A stretch of DNA of 64,000 nt from assembly GCA_965240325.2 (NCBI GenBank), contig OZ251243.1, forward strand, positions 1,178,001-1,242,000. The letters run 5' to 3'. Positions 11,395 to 24,733 of the stretch are shown one piece after another (within the stretch, counting starts at the first letter, position 1; each line of letters opens with the position of its first letter). Below the pieces are notes generated by a model, which saw nothing but the letters and a program-made list of their open reading frames with translations, made no database searches and was not told where the DNA came from. The translations under genes were made by a program, and so were the position numbers. The stretch is from Rebecca billardiae RCC1528. Taxonomy: Eukaryota; Haptophyta.

Positions 11395-11942
11395 CGTCGC
11401 GCGTGCGCGGAGTTGCGGTTGGGCCGGGTGTGGTTGCACCGCGCGTGATGCGCGACGAGGTTTTTTTCCTAACTAAGTTTGTGAAACAATGTGTGAGAGC
11501 TGCGTGATCGCGAGCTCGCGAACCGGTACCTCCGGTTCATCAAGCCGAGCGATGCATTCTGGAAGTTGGTCGAACCCTGTGCAAGTTTTCCACGGAATCG
11601 GAGCCGACTACTCAAGCGGAGTGAAGGTGGCGTTAAGCCGTCGATACCCAGATGCACCATTCATCAAAATCTCCCGCAGGCCAGCTCGAAGTCTTCAATC
11701 GATGTCTGAATCAAACGGCGTGATTGTGGAGACATTGACACATTGTGAGCTCAGTCCCTTTCCATGCCGCGTGGGTTCAAGTTGACTGAGCTAGGAACGC
11801 GAGGATCATGAACAATGAGTGATCAATCATGTCAGTACAACAGGTCATTAGAAACTGTTTGGACGCGAAGCTTTCCGTGGCATCTCCAAGTTGCCGACTC
11901 CAAGGGTTTGCCTCCTCCTTAGTGGAGATCGGCAGATCGCCA
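11395..11942. other. Intergenic, lower GC
   Basis: Region between the orphan frame and fold-back element 2, with markedly lower GC than the genes. It contains no frame over 100 codons with coding-like composition. No motif recognised. Confidence 0.45.
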
Positions 11943-13007
11943 GGGAGGCCACTTCACCGAAATCCAGGTTGGGGAGGATCTCCGCTGCACTGGTGGGGAG
12001 GATGTCACCCTCCCCGCTCGCCACGGCTGGGGAGGATGTCCGCCGCGCTGTCCGGTCTTTCGCCGCTGACAAAACTTTCGAAAACGAAAGTCGCGCCATG
12101 GCGGACCCGGTGTTCCCGCCCGGCGGCGAAAGGGGCGCGGGGCCGGTGGCTCGCGATCCGAAGGGCAGTAGCTCGCGACCTCGCTTGGGCGGTGGCAGCG
12201 GCGCTGTGGCACGGCGTGTACCATCCGCGCGGCTGTGCGCGATCGCGCGGTCCCGTTCGTCGCCACGCCGCGCGCGACCGTTCACGCCACAGTCTTTCCG
12301 CACTGGCATGCACCCGTTGCAAGCGCATGACGGCGGAGAGCTCAGAGAGCCCGTCACGCGCGTGACGACCGTGTGGGATGGGTTGTACAGCTTGTCTTCA
12401 TGTTCAGGGAGGCACGCGCCGGCCCATGAGGCGGGCATGAGGATCATGGACGGCTGCTGTACTGTCCACAACTCCATGGCCGTGTGGCTTTCAGCAGTTA
12501 GGAATGGTCTGAACGTTGGATGGGCTCATCAGAAAGCCTACGAAGGGCAGCCTTCATATCGGCACAACCCATCCCACACGGTCGTCACGCGCGTGACGGG
12601 CTCTCTGAGCTCTCCGCCGTCATGCGCTTGCAACGGGTGCATGCCAGTGCGGAAAGACTGTGGCGTGAACGGTCGCGCGCGGCGTGGCGACGAACGGGAC
12701 CGCGCGATCGCGCACAGCCGCGCGGATGGTACACGCCGTGCCACAGCGCCGCTGCCACCGCCCAAGCGAGGTCGCGAGCTACTGCCCTTCGGATCGCGAG
12801 CCACCGGCCCCGCGCCCCTTTCGCCGCCGGGCGGGAACACCGGGTCCGCCATGGCGCGACTTTCGTTTTCGAAAGTTTTGTCAGCGGCGAAAGACCGGAC
12901 AGCGCGGCGGACATCCTCCCCAGCCGTGGCGAGCGGGGAGGATGACATCCTCCCCACCAGTGCAGCGGAGATCCTCCCCAACCTGGATTTCGGTGAAGTG
13001 GCCTCCC
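11943..13007. mobile_element. Fold-back element 2 (near-perfect palindrome)
   Basis: Left arm 11943-12386 and right arm 12564-13007 are 444 bases each and almost perfect reverse complements; the 177-bp middle (12387-12563) is unique. Ends read GGGAGGCCACTTCACCG. The arm contains direct repeats of a TGGGGAGGAT core near its outer end. Arms this similar point to a recent origin or to ongoing correction between them. No clear target-site duplication was found, and no transposase frame is present. Open frames inside are mirror images of each other in the two arms and are best explained as a by-product of the palindrome, not as genes. Confidence 0.75.
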
Positions 13008-13033
13008 AGGGCTCGTATTGGACGATCTACTGG

Positions 13034-15846
13034 TTGTGCGCCGACACCTGTGTCGGTTTTTGGAGGGCCACCTGTCTGCTGCGCTTCTTCGCGTGCCGCG
13101 CTGCGCGCCCGCTGCGCAAGCACTGCGCAAGCACTGCGCCGCCCGTGCGCCGCCCGTTGGCTGGCCGGGATGGCCGCGTGCGTGCGCGAGCGCCCGCCTC
13201 GCGTCGCGCGTCCTGCGCGCAGAGCGCGCGCTCGGCCACGCGCGCTGCGGCGGAGTCGAGGCTGACATACCTTTGGCCCTCCTCGCGCCGCGCAACGCCG
13301 CCCACGCCCGCCGCCGCTCGCACGCGCAGGCCGCTGCCGCGCACGGCTTGGCCTTGGGCTTTTCATTCAGCACCGCCGGCTGGCGGCGGCGCGCGGGCCG
13401 AGGAGTCGGCCGGTGACGCGGCGCTCGCCCAGGCTGAGACTTGGCGAATGCATGGGTAGTGCCATCGCCTGTCCGCATCCCGGGCGTCGCCGTCAGAGTG
13501 CACACGCGAGGCGCGCCTGTGGGGGTCGACAGGTGACGGGCGCAGTCGGCAGTGCGCTCGCCCTCGAGCGGGCAGCGGACGCACCGGTAGGCGCGCGCGC
13601 GCACAGCGGGGCTATCGAGCTGCTTCCGGCCATGTAGATCGACGGCGCATGCCCCAGCCCTGGTCTGGGAGGCGTGCGCGGGTTCGGCGGCCGGTGAGCT
13701 CGGCGCGGACTCAAAAATGTCTTGCCGGGCACGGCGGCGCGACAGCTCGGCAGCCAGTCTCGAGGATGAGTGGCAGAGCACTTGCCGTCGTCCTGGCGGT
13801 GGCGACGCCTTGACTGGGACACGGCCAGCTCGCGAGTCCTCCGTCGCAGCCTGCTGCCGTCGACGCGCCACCCAAGGCCTGCGGCTGACGCGCGGCTGCG
13901 TCCAAACGGACTGTCGCACGAAGCCGGGCTGCGTAGTGCCACATGGCAACATTACTAGTGGTGGCCGCGCACTCGCTGCGTCGGCGCGAGAGGGCTGAGT
14001 TAGTGAGGGACATCGTCATCAGGTCTGGTAGAGTTCCATGACCTGACGCAGATTCTGACGCAGATTCATGGACCGCAGGCTGCCCGTCACTCGTGGCCCG
14101 TCACTCGTCCGGCCGGCCGGCAGTTGGTAGCATCAGGCTCAGTCATTTGAGAGTCGTCGGCTGACTTGGGGATGGTTGTGGAGCTGTCTCGCAATCATCG
14201 TTATTGATCATCAGCATCATCAGCTAGCACTCAGCAGAAGCGCAGACTTTGCGGCTGATGCGCCGTATCATCGGCAGGCGCTTGTCCAGGCTGATAGCGA
14301 GGCGGGCGGGACGCGGGCTGAGTGGCCGCAGACGAACTCTGAGTCGCGATGACATCTAGTGCTGCTGGTCCGCGCATGACTGATCGATACTGCGCCGTGA
14401 GGGCGGCAGGTCGGATGACGATGAAGACGTCGAGCAGCAGCTTACGTTCGCTGAACAGCCCAGGTCAGCTCATCGAACTTGACCAGACTTTGCAGTGTCG
14501 ACCATCTCTCTCACAAGCTGAGCTTTGCCAAGGTGACGCAGCGAGCCCGCAGAGCCCTGCTTCTTGTCTGGGCATCGGTGCCGCCCGTGCTATGCAGAGT
14601 GGGTGGCCTGGCGACAGCGCTGACGCCCAGAGCTTGGCCGCGCTGTGTCGCCGCCAAGCTCTGATCGAGGGCGACGGTGACGCAGCAAGCCCGCCGCTTT
14701 GCCGCCGCCCTAGCCGTCTCACAGCCCGTCTACGCCGAGGCCTCCGAGCCCGCCGCCAAGGAAGTCGCCGCCGCCAAGCCGGCAGCCCATCCCACCGCCG
14801 AGTCTGCCACCGTCGCCACCGCCGAACTCGCCACCGAGCCCACCACCATCGCCGGCACTGAACCCGCCACCCTCGCCGCCGCCGAGCCCGGTATCAAGCT
14901 CACCTCCGCTGCTTCTGCCGCCGAGCCCGCCCCCATCCCCACCGCCCTCTGGCCACTCTGACTCTGAGCCGTCGGCCGCAGGTCTTGGGGGGCGTGTCGA
15001 CGGCAGCAGGCGGCGACGGAGGACTCGCGAGCTGGTCGTGTCATGGCCAAGGCTTTGCCATCAGCGCGGTGGTTGAGCCTGCCAGGACGACGGCAAGTGC
15101 TCTGCCACTCATCCTCGAGACTGGCTGCCGAGCTGTCGCGCCGCCGTGCCCGGCAATAAGACATTTTTGAGTCCGCGCCGAGCTCACCGGCCGCCGAACC
15201 CGCGCACGCCTCCCAGACCAGGGCTGGGGCATGCGCCGTCGATCTACATGGCCGGAAGCAGCTCGATAGCCCCACTGTGCGCGCGCGCGCCTACCGGTGC
15301 GTCCGCTGCCCGCTCGAGGGCGAGCGCACTGCCGACTGCGCCCGTCACCTGTCGACCCCTACAGGCGCGCCTCGCGTGTGCACTCTGACGGCGACGCCCG
15401 GGATGCGGACAGGCGATGGCACTACCCATGCATTCGCCAAGTCTCAGCCTGGGCGAGCGCCGCGTCACCGGCCGACTCCTCGGCCCGCGCGCCGCCGCCA
15501 GCCGGCGGTGCTGAATGAAAAGCCCAAGGCCAAGCCGTGCGCGGCAGCGGCCTGCGCGTGCGAGCGGCGGCGGGCGTGGGCGGCGTTGCGCGGCGCGAGG
15601 AGGGCCAAAGGTATGTCAGCCTCGACTCCGCCGCAGCGCGCGTGGCCGAGCGCGCGCTCTGCGCGCAGGACGCGCGACGCGAGGCGGGCGCTCGCGCACG
15701 CACGCGGCCATCCCGGCCAGCCAACGGGCGGCGCACGGGCGGCGCAGTGCTTGCGCAGTGCTTGCGCAGCGGGCGCGCAGCGCGGCACGCGAAGAGCGCA
15801 GCAGACAGGTGGCCCTCCAAAAACCGACACAGGTGTCGGCGCACAA
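13034..15846. mobile_element. Fold-back element 3 (about 860-bp inverted repeats)
   Basis: The largest of the three. Left arm 13034 to about 13890, right arm about 14968 to 15846, reverse complements apart from small indels and one replaced segment of about 30 bp. Outer ends read TTGTGCGCCGACACC, followed by an internal small palindrome (ccgacacctgtgtcgg). A GATCTAC motif sits just outside on both sides in inverted orientation, so the repeat may extend a few bases further. The ~1.08-kb middle is unrelated to the arms and includes short direct repeats (tgacgcagattc twice near 14045) and a stretch rich in Pro/Thr/Ala-type codons (14690-14960). No transposase is recognisable. Confidence 0.72.
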
Positions 15847-20003
<4,157 letters not shown>

Positions 20004-20523
20004 GCGGGGCGGGCGCGGGGCGCTGCCGCTGGATGGCGCGCGCGCGGCGCTTGCCGCAGAGCGTGCGGACCTCCGCGGGAGGAGGTGAGCGACGGCACTC
20101 GGCCGATGTCGCTTCTCCGCCGCGTCTGACACCATTGTCAGGTTGCGCCTTTTTTCAGCACGGCTGCCGTCCGAGGAATTTCGCTTAGAATCAGGAATCC
20201 GTCGAAGCAACAAATTGGCGACGGCAATATACGGAGCTTTGCCGCCAAATCATTGCGAAATCGGTTGGAGGGGCTTGGAGCCAGTAATCATCCCACCCAA
20301 CCGCCCGACGCGCCACGACGCGATTGGCAGACGGAACGAAGCGGCACCGTCAATGCCCAAAAAGCTCATGTTCGCCCCCATTCTCGCTCCCCAAACCAAG
20401 TACCAGAAATTGTAGCCGCGTGCGACTTTGGTTCCGCTGCCTTCTTCGTTCCCTCGCACCCCCCAAACTAGCCAGCCAAGCACGCGCGTCGTCACCCCGG
20501 CCCCGCGCGCGCCGCCGGCGCCG
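20004..20523. other. Intergenic, upstream of MscS-like channel gene
   Basis: Between two plus-strand genes. Bases 20140-20450 are less GC-rich than the flanking coding regions and include a T-run (gcgccttttttcagc, about 20145-20160) and several CCAAT/ATTGG-like pentamers, for example attgg near 20212. This is the probable promoter of the downstream gene; no TATA box seen. Confidence 0.4.
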
Positions 20524-22576
20524 ATGGGCGACGAGCACACCGCGGAGGAGTCGGGCGGCACGGTGGTGGCCGCGGCCACGCGCGCGGAGGAGTATGTCCT
20601 CGCCATCGTCGAGCGCGACCAGCGCGAGGCGGACGCGAGCGGCGAGGCGGCGTCGCAGCCGGGCGGCGCGGCCGCGGCCGATGGCGTCGCGCCCGACCTG
20701 TCGAGCGAGTCGCTCCCGCTGAGCGGCGGGAGCGCCGCAGCCTCGGATGCGGAGAGCGTGCGCACCGGCGCCAGCCCGAGCACGAGCGCCGGCGCGTTCG
20801 CGCCCGGCGCGGGCGCGAACGCAAGCGCCGCCGCGCCGACGGGGGGCGCGGGCGGAGCGGGCGCCGAGCCGTCGGCAGCGCGCGGCGAGGAGGCGAGCGC
20901 GCCGACGAGCAGCTACGACGCGTCAATCGAGGAGATCCGCGCCCTCATCACCGCGCCCGTGCAGCCCGCGCACGCCGACGCTGACGCGGCGGGCGAGGGC
21001 GCACACGGCCGCGGCCGCGGCGATGGCGATGAGGGCGGCGGCGATGGCGGCGATGGTGGCGATGCTCCTGGCCGTGGCGGCGGCGGGAGTGGCAGCCCGC
21101 CGGGCATGCTGCAGCCCACGCGCACGCTCGCGCTGCAGCAGGGGTGGCAAGCCTTCCGAGCCCTCGGCTCCGCCGCGCCAGCCGGGTACATGGCCGCTCC
21201 ACCCAGCGCCGCCTCAGGAAGCACCGCCGCCACCGCGCGGCCGCTGCTGCCGTCGCTCGCTCGCGCGCCCAGCGCGCCGTGCGGCTCCCTCGGGCAGCTG
21301 CTGCCGTCCGCCGCGGCGGAGGGCGCGGGCGGCGGGTACGGTGTCGGCGGTGGCGAGTCGCGCGGTGGGGCGGGCGGGGCGGCCGGCCACGAGCCCGCCG
21401 CCGCGGACGCCGCCGCGGATCGCGCGGATGCGGACGCGGACGCGGACGCGGCCGTGTGCGCGCGCGACACCGGCTGGCTCATGCGGCTGCGGCGGCTGGG
21501 TGGCAAGGTGAGCGGCGGCGTGCGGCTGTTCGCGGCGGTGGAGCTGCCGCGCGCGCTGCTGCTCCTGCCGTACGTCGTCTTCTTCCAGGCGCAGCCCGAC
21601 GCCGAGCTGCACGACGCGTGGCGCGTCTGGCTGCTCCGGCCTGCGTACCTGTTGGTGTTTGCGCGCGTGCTCGCTTTTTTGATCTACGCGCTCTGCGGCT
21701 TGGAGGTGGTGATGGAGGCGCTGCCGACGCGCGCGCTGGCGGCGCTGGAGGGGTTCCGCGGCTGGCCGGCGGTGGCGGTGCTGTGGCTCGCGCTCATGCC
21801 CGTGTGCGCCTCCGGCGCGCTCTTCCCCGACGCGGCCGCGTGGGCGCGCCTCCTCTCCTCGCCGGGCATGACGGCCGTTCACGTGTGGCTGGGCGCGGCC
21901 GCGGGGACACGAGGGTTTCTGGAGGCGGCCAACTCGCTGATCATGAGCCGGCTGTCGGAGGGCCACTTCGAGCGGCGGGTGAAGGACGCGCTGCTCTCGG
22001 TGCGCGCGGTGCGCCTGCTCGTCGCGGTGGGCAAGGCCGCGCAGCAGCGCAGCCAGCAGCCGGCCGCGCCGAAGCGCGCGCTCGCGCGCAGGGACTCGCG
22101 CGCGCGCGCCGGCGCGGCCGGCGCCGGCGCGGCCGGCGGCGCGTCGGCGTCGGCGTACGGCGGCGCGCGGCCGGCGGTGCTGCTGCCGGCGTGCGGCGGA
22201 TCCGTCGAGCCCGAGCGCGCGCAGCCGCAGCCGCAGCCGCGCGGCGGGCACGGCCGCGCGCTGCCGACGGAGGCGGCGGCGGGTGGATGCGCGGCGCCGC
22301 CGCCGCCGCCGGGCGCTGGCTCCCGCGCGCCGCCGCCGCCGCTCAGCGTGGGCTGCTGCTGCTGCGGCGGCGGCGGCGGCGGCGGCGGCAGCGCGGGGCA
22401 CTACTACGGCCTGGGCTCGCGCGCCACCTCGTGCAGTGGCAGCTGCACATCGCTGCCCGGCGCGCACACCGACGCGGCCGCGGCGCCGTCGGCGTCGGAC
22501 GCAGCAGCCGCCGCCGCCGCCGCCGCAGCAGCAGCCGCAGCAGCCGCGGACGCCGAGCTTGGCGGCGGCGGTGGCA

Positions 22577-22616
<40 letters not shown>

Positions 22617-22938
22617 GGAGGAGGGCCCGGCGGCGGACGGCGGCGGCGACGACCTCGACCTGTTTGCGTCCGCGGTCGACTTTGCCGAGGGCCTCGAGAT
22701 GCTGCGAGAGTCGCTCAAGATCGGCTCGGCCGGCGGGTTTGCTTCCAGCCAGGCCGAGGCGCGCCGCCGCGCGAGCAAGACTTTCAGAGCGCTGGCGCCA
22801 CAGCTGGCGCGCGCGTCCGCGCGGCTCTCCGGGGCGGCGGGCGGCGGCGGGGGCGGCGGCGGCGGCGGCCGCGCGGCGCGGCCGCGCACGTGCGCGCCCC
22901 CGGCGGCGGCGGGCGGCGCGCATCCGGCCGCGCTGCTG

Positions 22939-22982
<44 letters not shown>

Positions 22983-24162
22983 CGCCGCGCAGCGCTTCTC
23001 GCGCGACGCGCTCGTGCAGCTGTGCACGGACGCCACCGCCAACCGCGCGCGCTCCAAGGGCGCGCGGCGCGCGCGCGACGCGGTGCTCACGCACCTGCGC
23101 GCCACCTTCCCCGAGCGGATCGGCGAGCCGGAGTTCGTCGGCGCCGTCGAGGCGGTGTACCGCGAGCAGCGCTTCGTGTCCGCCTCGGTCGAGTCGTTCG
23201 ACCAGCTGGGCACGCGCGTGCACGCGGTGCTGGTGGGCGGCTGGGCCGCGCTGCTCTGCTTCGCCGGGCTGTTCCTGATCGACTGGGGGCTGGAGGTGGA
23301 GCGGTGGGGCGTGCCCGTGCTCACCGCCTGCCTCTCCGTCGCCTTCCTCCTCGGCTGGCTGCCCTACGAGACCGTCTCGGGCGCGCTCTTTGTTCTGTAC
23401 GTGCGCCCGTACGACGTGGGAGATCGGATCTGCATCCTCAGTCCGGGCGGGTACGCGGCGCTGGGCGAGATGGACCACAGCTTCGTGGTGGCGGACATCT
23501 GGCTGACGTGCACGCGCGTGGTCGCGTGGACGGGCGAGTCGCACCTGCTGATGAACCACGTGCTGCGCCGCATGTCGATTGTCAACCTGCAGCGCTCGAG
23601 TGCGTGCTGCCACGTGCACACGCTGCAGCTCCCGGCGAGCGCCGGCCCGGCCGCGGTCGCGCGGCTCTGCGCCGCGATCCGCGCGTTCGTCGCCGAGGCG
23701 AGCTCGGACTGGTCCGACTGCTCGACCGTGTTCCGCCGCGCCGACTACGAGCGCGGCCTCGTGCTGCTCGACGTGTTTGTCACCTCCGCGCACCGGCGGC
23801 ACCACGAGGCCAGCATCGTCGCGGCCAACTCGCGCCTCCGCACGTGGGCGTATGAGTATGTGCACGCGCACGGGCTGCACAGCCAGTTCTGCCTGCCGGT
23901 GCAGCCGTACGTCTCGGCGGCCGGCTCGGGGGCAGCGCACAGCCCCGCGCAATCGCGAGACGGCGGCGGCGCGGGCGGCGATGGAGGGCGCGAGCGCGGG
24001 GCTCGGGAGCAGGATGAGGCTGCAGGCGGCGCGGCCGGGCGCGCTGGAGATGGCGGTGCCGCCGAGGCGGGCGGCGGCCGGGCGCCGCCTGCCGTCGTGC
24101 CGGCCGCGGCGCGGATGATGCTCCCAGGGCTGGCGGCGGCGCCGCCGCCGTCGTTCCTCTAA
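20524..24162 (+). CDS. MscS-like mechanosensitive ion channel (MSL family)
   Basis: A 1212-residue single-exon protein from the first ATG; the frame continues upstream only from non-ATG codons. A ~300-residue acidic, Gly/Ala-rich N-terminus precedes a cluster of hydrophobic segments (about 340-440: LPRALLLLPYVVFF, AYLLVFARVLAFLIYALCG, WPAVAVLWLALMPVCASGAL). A long disordered linker (about 550-830) carries Ala, Gly and Pro homopolymers. The pore and beta domain follow (about 895-1138): a pore-lining hydrophobic helix, LGWLPYETVSGALFVLYVRP, VGDRICI, and a mixed alpha/beta C-terminal part ending near FCLPVQPYV. The YVRPYDVGDRI stretch matches the MscS/MSL beta-domain entry (F-x-x-x-x-P-F-D-V-G-D). 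The layout is that of plant MSL10-type channels, which gate ions under membrane tension in the plasma membrane. Cellular location here is not shown by the sequence. The homopolymer linkers are unusually long. Confidence 0.85.
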
Positions 24163-24733
24163 ACATTCGTCGTCGCCGCGCGGACGGATGCTCGTCCGGA
24201 GTGACGTCGTCGGCTCGGCTCCTCGGACGCCAGTCAGTCGGACGACTACAGCCCGTATACTCGCGCGCGATATGGCGCGCATCTGCTGACGAAACTGCTG
24301 ATGCGAGTGCTGATGCGCTCATCATCAGCAGCATCGTCACTCATCGTACCACGGGCTGCGACCGCGCCACGGATATCCGACTCGTCCCTGTGTGACGCGC
24401 GCAGGCTGGCGAGCGTCATCACTATGCTGCATGCGCTCGGATTATTCGGGACCGCGGACGACACGGTCGACACGCGCTCGCTCGATATATCGATCGGAGG
24501 CGGCAGCGCCGATATCAAGTGCGTGTCGTGACGATGACGAATAATAAGTGACGATGATGACGCGCACTGCTGGCGGTGACTAGACGACGCCGCACGGCGG
24601 ATATACTATAGCGCGCGCTAGTATCGTATATATATATGTATATATATATACATACACACACACACATATATATAGTAAAGTCGCGCGAGACGAGACGAGC
24701 GCTCGGCGTCAGGCGGCGCGCCCACTGCTGGCG
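24163..24733. other. Convergent intergenic spacer
   Basis: Lies between the 3' ends of the MscS-like and DGK-like genes. It has only short open frames, and a TA/CA microsatellite at about 24627-24675 (tatatatgtatata ... catacacacacacacatata). No RNA gene recognised. Confidence 0.55.
24627..24675. repeat. Compound (TA)n/(CA)n microsatellite
   Basis: A run of TA dinucleotides with interspersed TG, passing into CA repeats, then TA again. It lies about 60 bp beyond the stop codon of the DGK-like gene. Confidence 0.85.

Noticed and set aside
12585-13952. 455-codon minus frame spanning fold-back elements 2 and 3
   Set aside because: Crosses two element boundaries; pieces of it recur in mirror copies and look like palindrome artefacts.
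21214-24282. 1022-codon open frame antisense to the MscS-like gene
   Set aside because: It is the mirror of a very GC-rich gene; residues are Arg/Ala/Pro-rich with no domain, and the plus strand has a clear channel.
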